Shown here piece by piece: positions 8,068 through 17,600 of a DNA stretch of 64,000 nucleotides. The number at the start of each line of letters is the position of its first letter. Positions within the stretch are counted from its first letter, which is position 1. The position numbers were made by a program, and so were the translations under genes. Source of the stretch: Oscillospiraceae bacterium (GTDB lineage Bacteria > Bacillota > Clostridia > Oscillospirales > Ruminococcaceae); assembly GCA_017887325.1 (NCBI GenBank), contig JAGHIE010000003.1:52034-116033 (forward strand). Reading direction: 5' to 3'. The notes below the pieces were generated by a model. That model was given only the letters and a program-made list of their open reading frames with translations. It made no database searches and was not told where the DNA came from.

Positions 8068-10539
8068 TTAATTTTTATTTTTCAATTCTTTTTTTCTAAT
8101 AAACACTACGGCACCGGAAGATAATAATACTAAAATCATTGCCAATCCAATGCTGTTATTATCAGCAGTTGCTGGAACATTTGTATTAGATCCATTTCCA
8201 TTGCTTCCACTGTTATTATTGTTATTATCAGCATTTCCATTGTTATTATTGTTATTAGCACCATTACCGTCGCCATTGTTGTTGCCACCATTACCAGAAC
8301 CATCTGTCAATTTAGGAATTTCTCTAGTTTCTTTATATCCACAAACTGTACATTCTCTTTCTTCTAGTCCTGTTTCTTCATAAGTAGCTTCTTTAACAAC
8401 TTTCCAATCACCATATTTATGACCTAATGCTTCAATAACTTGTGTGTCTTTTGTTGCATCACATCTGCTACAGTGGATTGATTTGCTTCCTGCTTCTGTA
8501 CATGTTGGCTCTTTATCTACTGTATAGTCTTTTTCCCAATCATGTCCTAAAGCTTCCAACACTTGTGTTTCTTCATTTCCACAAACTGCACATACATGTT
8601 TTTGTTCGCCTGCTTCTGTACATGTTGGTTGTTTTGTTACTTCCCAATCACCATATTTATGACCTAGTTTTTCAATAACTTGTGAATCTTTTGTTGCATC
8701 ACATCTGCTACAGTGAATTGATTTACTACCATCTTCTGTACATGTTGGTTCTTTATCTACTGTATAGTCTTTTTCCCAATCATGTCCTAAAGGATCTACA
8801 TCTTTAGTTTCTTTGTTACCACAAACTTGACAAATGCGTTCTTGACTACCTTTATCTTCACATGATGGTGAAACAACTTCTTTCCATTCACCATACTTGT
8901 GTCCTAAAGCATCAATAACAATATTTTCTTCTACTGTTTTTCCACATACTGTACAATCTTTATGACCTAATCCAGTTGTTTCACAGCTAGCAGGAAGATC
9001 AACAATCATATCACCTAAAACATGTTCTTTTAATGTAACAGTTACTTCTGTTTTATTTCCTGCTTTATCAACTGCAACTACTTTGTTTTCACCTTTAGTA
9101 GATAAAACATAGTTATTATCTTCTGATAAAGCTACTTCTTCTCCGTTTACAGTTACTTTTTCTAAGTTAATATCGTGTATTGTAACTTTAACGTCTACAC
9201 AAGTAGTTTCTCCATTTGATATACCTTCAATTGTAGGAGCTGTTTTATCTATTACTATACCATTAGAAGATATATAAGAAACATTTCCACTATTATCTTC
9301 TAATTTAGCATATACAACATAGTTTTGTTCTGCTTCTAATTTGAAATCTTTATCAAATGTTTTCCATTCATTTGATGGAACTAATGCTAATTCATCTTTT
9401 GTCATAGATTTATCAGCAAGGTAGTATTGAATTTGTTTAACTCCACTACCGTTATCTTCAGCTGTTATATTAACATCTTTTGTTTCTTTAAAGAATAAAC
9501 CGAATGTAATATCGTTTATAAACTCTTTCCATTCATTAGTATCAACTTTAACTGTACCTGTAGGAGCTGTGATATCTTTAACTCCTTCAACTGTAACAGT
9601 TGTTGCTTGGTTTATATTTTCAATTGTATATGTTTGATCTTTTAATAAATCTACTTTAACACCATTTACTTTAACAGCAAAATCTTCTGTTTTACTGTAT
9701 CCTTCTTTTAACTCAAATTTGAATTTATAACTTCCACCTTGATCTACAGGAGATTTGTCTTCTGATGTTAATGTATAACCTTCACCTTGTTGTAAAATTA
9801 CTTCATATCTAGGAGGTAAAGTGTATTGGTTTTCTATAGCAACTTCTGTAATATTGTTATTATCATTAAAGCTAATTTTACCAGTAGCACTTTCATTTCC
9901 TTGTAATACACCATCAACTGTGTATGAAGGTTTGTATCCTTGAGGAAGTTTAATTTCTCTCAATTCAAATTTTGTTGTAACAGGAACGTCTTTAATTTCT
10001 AATACATCGTCCTTGCTCATTTCAAATATGCTACCATATTTTACTTTAATATCTCCACCAGATAAACCTGATAATACATATTCACCTTCTAATACGCTAC
10101 CATCATTATTATTTAAAGCAATTTGAACTTTAAATTTTTGATTATCGTCAGATGGTTGGTCACCTGTAATAGAATTTGTAATTTTTATTGAGCCTGTAGG
10201 AGCTTTTTTAGATGTTACACCATTATTACCTAAATGAACTTCCATAACATCATTATCTATACTCATTTCAGGGAAAATGTAATAAGCGCTTGTATTTGTT
10301 TTATTTTGAGTTTTAGTAGCTGCTTTATCACTTACTCTACTAATTTTATTAACACCTGCTTTAATGTGTAGCTTTCCATCTACCATTTCAGTGTTATTTT
10401 GTAGATTTTGGTTATTTACTATTTTATGATAGTCAACAAGTTTTTCAGCAGTATTTCCTGCACTTTCTGTTGATTGATAGTATACATGTTTCCAGTAATA
10501 TGCTGTTGTTCCAAAATCAACAGTTGTAGCTTCTGACAC
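8068..10539 (-). CDS. Surface protein, C-terminal portion: Cna-B/Ig-like domains, CxxC repeats and wall anchor (downstream of in-frame TAG)
   Basis: This 823-residue segment is in the same frame as the gene at 10561-12561 and is separated from it by a single TAG. It has no signal peptide, and its first possible start (GTG 10539) has only a poor ribosome site, so it is best read as the second half of one protein. In order it contains a Cna-B/SpaA-like domain (about 50-240), a beta-rich domain, Ig-like modules (about 325-505), six 40-residue repeats with paired cysteines (CxxC) and an ALGH-type motif, an N/G-rich linker, and an anchor. The anchor is VPATAD, a hydrophobic helix and a lysine-rich tail, resembling an LPxTG signal with Ala for Gly. 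It is translated only if the TAG is read through, internal initiation occurs, or the TAG is an error. Confidence 0.8.
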   Translation of the reverse strand: MSEATTVDFGTTAYYWKHVYYQSTESAGNTAEKLVDYHKIVNNQNLQNNTEMVDGKLHIKAGVNKISRVSDKAATKTQNKTNTSAYYIFPEMSIDNDVMEVHLGNNGVTSKKAPTGSIKITNSITGDQPSDDNQKFKVQIALNNNDGSVLEGEYVLSGLSGGDIKVKYGSIFEMSKDDVLEIKDVPVTTKFELREIKLPQGYKPSYTVDGVLQGNESATGKISFNDNNNITEVAIENQYTLPPRYEVILQQGEGYTLTSEDKSPVDQGGSYKFKFELKEGYSKTEDFAVKVNGVKVDLLKDQTYTIENINQATTVTVEGVKDITAPTGTVKVDTNEWKEFINDITFGLFFKETKDVNITAEDNGSGVKQIQYYLADKSMTKDELALVPSNEWKTFDKDFKLEAEQNYVVYAKLEDNSGNVSYISSNGIVIDKTAPTIEGISNGETTCVDVKVTIHDINLEKVTVNGEEVALSEDNNYVLSTKGENKVVAVDKAGNKTEVTVTLKEHVLGDMIVDLPASCETTGLGHKDCTVCGKTVEENIVIDALGHKYGEWKEVVSPSCEDKGSQERICQVCGNKETKDVDPLGHDWEKDYTVDKEPTCTEDGSKSIHCSRCDATKDSQVIEKLGHKYGDWEVTKQPTCTEAGEQKHVCAVCGNEETQVLEALGHDWEKDYTVDKEPTCTEAGSKSIHCSRCDATKDTQVIEALGHKYGDWKVVKEATYEETGLEERECTVCGYKETREIPKLTDGSGNGGNNNGDGNGANNNNNNGNADNNNNNSGSNGNGSNTNVPATADNNSIGLAMILVLLSSGAVVFIRKKELKNKN
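8190..8312 (-). repeat. Low-complexity Asn/Gly-rich linker coding sequence
   Basis: Short runs of AAT/AAC and GGT/GGA codons encode an N/G-rich spacer between the last CxxC repeat and the sorting signal of the surface protein. Such linkers commonly span the peptidoglycan. The DNA is prone to replication slippage. Confidence 0.75.
8305..8984 (-). repeat. Six tandem 40-residue CxxC repeats in the surface protein gene
   Basis: Each 120-bp unit encodes a pattern of single Cys, CxxC, a hydrophobic position and LGHxW/Y. The unit starting near 8411 is nearly identical to the DNA starting near 8651, a spacing of exactly 240 bp or two units, indicating recent unit duplication as a pair. Paired cysteines suggest metal binding or disulfides outside the cell; this is inference. 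Confidence 0.88.
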
Positions 10540-10560
10540 ATTATATGTTACACCATCAAC

Positions 10561-12561
10561 CTATACACTTGTTTGTCCTGGTAATAAAGAATCTGGAGCA
10601 TTTTGTGTATTTAATGCAGTACCATCTTCTGAAACAAAAACATATAATGTAGCTGATTGTGTATGGTTGTAGTAGCTATTTTCACTTGATGGTGTAAATT
10701 CTGCTACTGTTGTACCATATTGATTAGCGTCTTTACTCCAATCATTGCTGAAATATTTTGATTTACCATTTACTGAATTTTCTTCAAAATATTTCAAATC
10801 ATTTTCTGTATATTTAATGTTGCTCATTTGACCAACTGAATAGAACATTCTTGCTGGATAAGCTTCAGCAGAGGTATCTATTGTATAATTTGATTCACCG
10901 TTACCATCTGTAATAGAATTTACTTTAACTGTACGCAAAGGAATCAAACTTGCAGGGATTTTTAATGTTACCACTTGTTGATTTAAAGCAGCATCTGTTT
11001 TTACAGTCATAATTAGGTCTGCTATATTAGCTTCACCATAAATTTCATTACCACTAACTGTACCTTCAAATACATATGTTGTTGTATCTCCAACTGTATC
11101 TTTAGATTTTGCTTCAAATTTTTGACCTGCATACACAAATGTTGGCATACCTTTTATTTCCATATACTTTCCTAAAGTATCTGTAAAAGTTATATAACCA
11201 CTATCTCCACCTGTTCCAGGAGCACCATCTGGTGTTTCTGTTGGTGATTGTGCATTATCAGTAATTATTTTATTGGAAATTTCTTCATATATTTTATTCC
11301 ATTCATCAGCAGATGATACATTTTGAATATCAAAGAAAGCATCATTATAAGCTAATGATTCTATACCTTCTGGAAATCCAGAGAAATCAGCATATCTTGT
11401 CAATCCCCAAATTCTAAAGTAACTCATTACGCTTACTTTACCAGTTGTTTTAAATGTATTGAAATAATTATTGAAGTCATCTGATATGTCAGATGTATCA
11501 GGTTTCAATTCATCTTTAGGGTTTAAGCACATTCTAGCTAATTTTGGAGCATCACTAGTAGCTGTATTAACACCTATTGTATATACACTAGCATCTTCAT
11601 TATAATGATTAGAAACTTGGTTTTTCATATATGCTGCTGTCATCATTGCAGCAAATGATTGAGCATGTCTTGTATCATCATGACCTACTACATCACCAAA
11701 TTCATCTTTTTGAATATTATTAGAAGTATCTACTGGTGGGTTTGTAATTCTAGTATCACCATCTTTAGGTTCACCTTCAGATAATAATATTAAACTAGGT
11801 ACTCTGTTTACAATCTCACCATTTACATTTTCAGTAACTTGTTGTTCATCTGTTAAAATTTTAAATCCTTGATAAATACCAGCTTGAGTATATTTATCTA
11901 CACCAGAAGCCATACCTCTTATTTCAAAAGATTCTGTTACAACGATATTATCATCAACAACACCGTTTGTATAAACAGTATCTCCTGAAATAGAAACTAT
12001 AGGTGTATTTTCATCATTTACATATCTACCTAAAGGTAAAATTGTTGTTGCATTTTCTGAATATGCTACAATAGCTACTCTATTATATGGATTTGCTTTA
12101 TAAAGAGTTCTAATAGCCATTTCTGTAGCATTCACCATATTAACAGCCTTATTGTCTTGTCCCATTTTTGGTGATAAATCCAAAACAAAAACTGTATCAG
12201 TTGGAGCACTCTTACTGTCTACAATTGTAGCTGCAGAACTTAATCCTGACAAACCAACCAAGAAATCTGCATCAGCATCTTTGTTAATTACAGTACTAGC
12301 ACCTGAATTACCAGTTAGTGTTATATCTCCTAAAGATACACTTTTGTCTGTCCATATTCTACCAATATCTTTAGTAGATAGTTTTCCTGACACATTAAAA
12401 ACATTTTTATATGTATCTAATGTTAAGTCATCTGCAACACTAGTAGGTTGTTTTTCAAAAGCAGTTGCCTGTATAACAGAGAAAACACATACAGAACATA
12501 CCATTAGTACAGATAAAAATAATGCAGTCAGTCTTTTTTTAGTACTTTTACATTCTTTCAT
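10561..12561 (-). CDS. Surface protein, N-terminal portion: signal peptide and von Willebrand A domain (ends at in-frame TAG)
   Basis: 666 residues. A Sec signal peptide (positive start, hydrophobic core about 10-30, cleavage near ATA-FE) is followed by a vWA domain at about 120-420. Its metal-site motif reads DTVFVLDLSPKMG, so the third residue of the usual DxSxS motif is Lys. An acidic/polar segment and a beta-rich domain follow. The start ATG 12561 has a GAAAGG ribosome site. The stop is TAG at 10561-10563. Translation in the same frame continues without interruption into Cna-B domains, repeats and a wall anchor, so without the TAG this would be one protein of about 1,490 residues. Truncated here, the product would be secreted and unanchored. 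Confidence 0.85.
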   Translation of the reverse strand: MKECKSTKKRLTALFLSVLMVCSVCVFSVIQATAFEKQPTSVADDLTLDTYKNVFNVSGKLSTKDIGRIWTDKSVSLGDITLTGNSGASTVINKDADADFLVGLSGLSSAATIVDSKSAPTDTVFVLDLSPKMGQDNKAVNMVNATEMAIRTLYKANPYNRVAIVAYSENATTILPLGRYVNDENTPIVSISGDTVYTNGVVDDNIVVTESFEIRGMASGVDKYTQAGIYQGFKILTDEQQVTENVNGEIVNRVPSLILLSEGEPKDGDTRITNPPVDTSNNIQKDEFGDVVGHDDTRHAQSFAAMMTAAYMKNQVSNHYNEDASVYTIGVNTATSDAPKLARMCLNPKDELKPDTSDISDDFNNYFNTFKTTGKVSVMSYFRIWGLTRYADFSGFPEGIESLAYNDAFFDIQNVSSADEWNKIYEEISNKIITDNAQSPTETPDGAPGTGGDSGYITFTDTLGKYMEIKGMPTFVYAGQKFEAKSKDTVGDTTTYVFEGTVSGNEIYGEANIADLIMTVKTDAALNQQVVTLKIPASLIPLRTVKVNSITDGNGESNYTIDTSAEAYPARMFYSVGQMSNIKYTENDLKYFEENSVNGKSKYFSNDWSKDANQYGTTVAEFTPSSENSYYNHTQSATLYVFVSEDGTALNTQNAPDSLLPGQTSV

Positions 12562-12586
12562 TCTTTTCTACCTTTCTATAATTTAA

Positions 12587-12897
12587 TTTATAATATATGA
12601 ATACAAATACAAGTAAAATAACTACTGTATAGATGACAATACATAATTATTTACATACACATAACTATTGCTTAATTTTTTGCGTAATACTTATATCTTG
12701 ATTTTATGTGAGATTATATGTGAATATTTGATATTATAATATTCATATATTATTTTTAGATAAACTTGCTTATCTTCATAAAACCCCTTATTTTTTACTA
12801 CAGCAATTTTACCTATTCTCTACTATTATATCAATGCATACTTTTAAAATCTATATTTTTGCGTTAATGACTTTAAATCATTACCGAAAAACTTATT
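12587..12897. other. AT-rich intergenic region upstream of the surface protein
   Basis: About 310 bases with no convincing ORF. It should hold the promoter of the surface-protein operon on the minus strand. A small hairpin (AATGA/TCATT type) near 12870 lacks a T-run. No RNA gene was recognised. Confidence 0.45.
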
Positions 12898-13716
12898 TTA
12901 ATTTAAATTATTATTAAAAAACTTTTCTATAACCTTTGCAACACCGTCTTCATCATTAGAAACAGTAATATAATCTGCAACATCTTTAACTTTTTGTTGT
13001 GCATTTTCCATTGCAACACCTAAACCTGCATATTCTATCATAGAAATGTCGTTAAACCCATCACCACAAGCAACCATTTCTTCTCTTGTCAAACCTAAAC
13101 TTTCTAATAATTTACCTAATGAATAGGCCTTATCAATATGTTGAGGAGTTATCTCCAAGAAATGAGGTTCAGAACGAAAAACATTTAGTTCTTTTCCAAA
13201 CATTTCTCTTGCTTGTATTTCTAATTGTGCCATTTTATCCCCTTCACCAACTATCAAACATTTGATTACAGGTTCTTTTATTTCTGCTACGAAATCATCA
13301 ACTTGTTTACATTCTAAACCATTTATTCCTGTTTCTAATAAAACATATTCATCATTAGCATCATTAGTTATAGCAAGAGGTTCGTCATATGTAATAATTG
13401 CTACATTATTATCATCTGCAAACTTATACAAAGCAGGAATATATTTTTCTGACATTGTTTTTTCATATATAACTTCTTTTGTTTTATAATTTATAACTTT
13501 TCCACCATTATATGAAACTAAATAACTATCATATTTATCCAATTCAATTTCTTTTGCAACTCTTTCTATTCCACAAACAGGTCTACCAGATGCTAAAACA
13601 ATTTTTATTCCTTTTTCTTGTAACTTTTTAATAGCCTTTTTTGTATTTTCTGTAACTTCCTTTTTAGAGTTCACAAGTGTTCCGTCTATATCCAATACTA
13701 ATACTTTATAATCCAT
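12898..13716 (-). CDS. HAD-superfamily hydrolase, Cof type
   Basis: Phosphatase of the Cof/YidA subfamily, acting on sugar phosphates or similar small phosphates in the cytoplasm. It has 272 residues. The nucleophile motif LDIDGTLVNS is at about residues 7-16, the motif II Ser/Thr region LASGRP follows, and the C-terminal motif CGDGFNDISMI carries the metal-binding aspartates. The exact substrate cannot be read from sequence. It stands between the surface locus and the TVP38 gene on the minus strand. Confidence 0.9.
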   Translation of the reverse strand: MDYKVLVLDIDGTLVNSKKEVTENTKKAIKKLQEKGIKIVLASGRPVCGIERVAKEIELDKYDSYLVSYNGGKVINYKTKEVIYEKTMSEKYIPALYKFADDNNVAIITYDEPLAITNDANDEYVLLETGINGLECKQVDDFVAEIKEPVIKCLIVGEGDKMAQLEIQAREMFGKELNVFRSEPHFLEITPQHIDKAYSLGKLLESLGLTREEMVACGDGFNDISMIEYAGLGVAMENAQQKVKDVADYITVSNDEDGVAKVIEKFFNNNLN

Positions 13717-13772
13717 ATAATATCTCCCTTACAAACTTATATATTCAATTTATTATATCACAATATAAAAAA

Positions 13773-13799
13773 AGTAGATACATTTATTTAGTATCTACT
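13773..13799 (-). terminator. Terminator of the TVP38 gene
   Basis: A 9-bp stem (13773-13781 and 13791-13799) followed on the minus strand by seven T residues. It overlaps the last codons and stop of the gene. Confidence 0.85.
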
Positions 13800-14485
13800 C
13801 TTTTTTTATTCAATTTTTTTACAATCTTATCATTTAAATATATTCCCAAAAGACCCACTATTCCAGTAATAGCAAAAATTATTAAAGTCATTTTAAAATT
13901 ACCTTGGTCAATAGTTGCACCAGCATATGTGGAAGAAATTATAGAAGGAATTCTTGCAAATGTACTTATTATAAAGAAATGCAACGGTTTGACTTTTGTC
14001 AATGGTACAACATAAGTTAACAAGTCTTTTGGTGTTCCAGGAATAAAAAACAATAAAAATATTATTGAATTTAATTTAGTTGTATCATTTAAAAACTTAA
14101 ACTTACTCAATTTTTCACTTGTTACAACCTTTTCTACATATTCCTTGCCTAATTTTTTAACAGTATAAAACACTAGTATACTACTTAATAGTACACCTAT
14201 TGTACAAATTATATATCCGCCAATTGTGCCATATAATACTCCAGAAATCACTTCCACTACTTCTCCAGGAATAATTGCAACAACAACTTGCAACACCTGT
14301 AATCCCAGTAAAACTAAAACTCCCCAAACTCCTTTGCTTCTAATAAAATAAACAAGTTCATTTCTTTTTTCTGCAACAGCTAATCCTTTGAATATAGGGA
14401 AAAATACTATTGTACATACTATTAATAAAACTACTATTATTGTAGGAACAATCCATTTTTTTAAATCATCTTTTTTTATTTTCAT
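13784..14485 (-). CDS. TVP38/TMEM64-family (DedA-related) membrane protein
   Basis: A 233-residue polytopic membrane protein. It has an N-terminal membrane segment (about 10-32), a VTT/SNARE-associated-type core with the re-entrant motif region GEVVEVISGVLYGTIGG, the conserved FIPGTPKDLLTYVVPLT segment, and a C-terminal helix. Relatives are thought to scramble or flip membrane lipids; no specific substrate is evident here. It is on the minus strand, separated from purL by the purL terminator. Confidence 0.88.
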   Translation of the reverse strand: MKIKKDDLKKWIVPTIIVVLLIVCTIVFFPIFKGLAVAEKRNELVYFIRSKGVWGVLVLLGLQVLQVVVAIIPGEVVEVISGVLYGTIGGYIICTIGVLLSSILVFYTVKKLGKEYVEKVVTSEKLSKFKFLNDTTKLNSIIFLLFFIPGTPKDLLTYVVPLTKVKPLHFFIISTFARIPSIISSTYAGATIDQGNFKMTLIIFAITGIVGLLGIYLNDKIVKKLNKKRVDTK

Positions 14486-14574
14486 AGCTTTTTCTCCAAA
14501 ATAACTTTTATATGTATTTTATCACACTTAATAGTTTTATCAATATTTGTCTTTAATTTTTAAGATTATATTAA

Positions 14575-14610
14575 AAATAAAGAGATAACTTTAAAGTTAT
14601 CTCTTTATTT
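14575..14610 (-). terminator. Terminator of purL
   Basis: An 18-bp perfect stem (14575-14592 and 14593-14610) just after the purL stop, with T-rich sequence following on the minus strand. Confidence 0.88.
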
Positions 14611-14616
14611 TATCTA

Positions 14617-17600
14617 TTATTTAGTAAAATATTCAACACCTGATTTAAAGATTAATTGATCTTTTGCACCTGGAACATTTTTACAAATATTTGTACCGAT
14701 ACGTTCACTGTGACCCATTTTACCCAATACTCTACCATCAGGAGAAGTAATACCTTCTATAGCACTAACAGAAGTATTTGGATTAAATCTAATATCATAT
14801 GTAGGATCACCATTTAAGTCAACATATTGTGTAGCTATTTGTCCATTTGCAGCAAGTTTTGCAACTAATTTCTTATCAGCAATAAATCTACCTTCACCAT
14901 GAGAAATAGCGATAGTATGGATATCACCAACATTTACATTTGCAAGCCATGGTGATTTATTTGAACAAATTCTTGTGTGAACCATCTTAGATTGGTGTCT
15001 ACCAATAGTATTAAATGTTAATGTAGGAGAATTATCTTCCATATCAACTATTTCACCATATGGTACTAAACCTAATTTAATTAATGCTTGGAAACCATTA
15101 CAGATACCTAACATTAAACCGTCACGATTTTTTAGTAATTCATGTATATTTTCTTTAATTAATGGATTTCTAAAGAAAGATGTAATAAATTTACCAGAAC
15201 CATCTGGTTCGTCCCCACCAGAGAAACCACCTGGAATCATAACAATTTGAGATTCTTTAATTAATTTTGCAAATTCTGAAACGCTTTCTTCAATTTGAGC
15301 ACTTGTTTGGTTTTTGATAACAAATACTTCTGCTTTTGCACCATTTCTTTCAAATACTCTAGCTGTATCATATTCACAGTTTGTACCTGGGAATACTGGA
15401 ATTAAAACTCTAGGTTTTGCAACTTTAATAGTTGGTTTTACTCTTTCTTCTTGCAAGTTATATGTGATTGTATTTACACCACTAGTTTTTGTTTTAATGT
15501 TACAAGGGAAAATTGGTTCTAATTTATCTTCATATCCTCTTTGTAAATCATGTAAGCTTAAAGAAGTAAAGTCATGGAATACTACCATATATTTGCTAGT
15601 TGTTACACCTATATATTCTAATCCTTCTGCATTGCAGTTATCAGAATTTAATTCTAATACAAATGCACCAGCAACACCATTAAATAATATTTCATTATCT
15701 AATTCTTTTTCTAATTTTATACCAATTTGGTTACCTAAACTCATTTTTACAACAGCTTCAGCAACACCACCAGATGTTAAAGCAAAACAAGCATTAACTT
15801 CGTCTTTATTAATTAAGTCTTGAACTGTGTCAAATACTTGTTTAATACTATTGAAATCAGGTTCACCATTTTCATTGTATTTAGGTCTAATTAAAGCAAC
15901 TTTTTTACCGCTCTTTTTAAATTCTTGAGATACAACATTGTTAGCATCTGCAACACTTACTGCAAATGATACTAATGTTGGAGGTACATCTATATCTTCA
16001 AAAGTACCAGACATTGAGTCTTTACCACCAATTGAAGCAATACCTAACTCTAATTGAGCTTTGTATGCACCTAATAAAGCAGCCATTGGTTTACCCCAGC
16101 GTTTAGGGTCATTTTTTGTTCTTTCAAAGTATTCTTGGAAAGTTAACCAACATTGTTTGTAGTTACCACCAACAGAAACTACTTTAGCAATAGATTCGAT
16201 TACTGCGTACATAGAACCTAAGTATGGGCTTTGTTCACTGATAAATGGATTAAATCCCCAAGCCATAACAGAAGATGTGTCTGTTTGTCCTTCTAAAACA
16301 GGAATTTTTGCAACCATTGCTTGAGTTGGTGTTAATTGATGTTCACCACCGAATGGCATTAATACTGTACCTGCACCGATAGTTGAATCAAATCTTTCAA
16401 CTAAACCTTTTTGAGAACAGATATTTAAGTCTGTTAAATGTTTAAACCAGTTTTCTACTGTATTTTCATAGTTAAATACAGGTTTTACAGATTGTTTTTC
16501 AACAACTATATCAGTGTATTTTTTAGCACCGTTTGAATTTAAGAATTCTCTTGATAAGTTAACAATTTCATTGCCATTCCAAGTCATTCTTAATCTTGGT
16601 TGTTCTGTAACAACTGCTACAACTGTAGCTTCTATATTTTCTTTTTGTGCTTCTTCTATAAATTTTTGTACATCACTTTCTCTAACAACACAAGCCATTC
16701 TTTCTTGTGATTCAGAGATAGCAAGTTCTGTACCATCTAAACCGTCATATTTTTTAGGAACTGCATCTAAGTTTATTTGTAAACCGTCAGCTAACTCACC
16801 AATAGCAACAGATACACCACCTGCACCGAAGTCATTACAACGACGAATCATTGTTGTTACTTCTTTTTTACGGAATAAACGTTGAATTTTTCTTTCTTCT
16901 GGTGGGTTACCTTTTTGAACTTCTGAACCACAGCTTTCGATAGAAGATACTGTATGTGATTTTGAAGAACCTGTTGCACCACCGCAACCGTCTCTACCTG
17001 TTTTACCACCTAATAATACAACTACATCTCCAGCTTCTGGAACTTCTCTTATAACATTTTCCATTGGAGCAGCACCAACAACAGCACCAATTTCCATACG
17101 TTTAGCAACATATCCTGGGTGATAAATTTCAGCAACATGACCAGTAGCTAAACCAATTTGGTTACCGTATGAGCTATAACCGCTAGCAGCACCAACTGTA
17201 ATTTTTCTTTGAGGTAATTTACCTTCCATAGTTTTTTCAACTTCTAACAATGGGTCAGCAGCACCTGTAACACGCATTGCTTGATATACATATGAACGAC
17301 CTGATAATGGGTCTCTGATAGCACCACCTAAGCAAGTAGCAGCACCACCAAATGGTTCGATTTCAGTAGGGTGATTGTGTGTTTCGTTTTTGAACATTAA
17401 CAACCAATCTTGTTCTTCATCATTTACTTTAACTTTAATTTTTACAGAACAAGCATTGATTTCTTCTGATTCATCTAAATCGCAAACTAAACCTTGTTTT
17501 TTTAGCTTTTTAGTAGCAATTGTAGCTAAATCCATTAATGTCATAGGTTTGTCACTTCTGCCAACATATAAATCTTCTCTAGTTTTTACATAATCAGCAA

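Noticed and set aside
8305..8984. CRISPR array
   Set aside because: The regular repeats are coding, 120 bp long, in frame with the surface protein and lack unique spacers.
8068..12561. Genome-wide reassignment of UAG as a sense codon
   Set aside because: TAG ends rplI (2141-2143) and the activase gene (42122-42124) at the natural end of each protein, so UAG works as a stop here.
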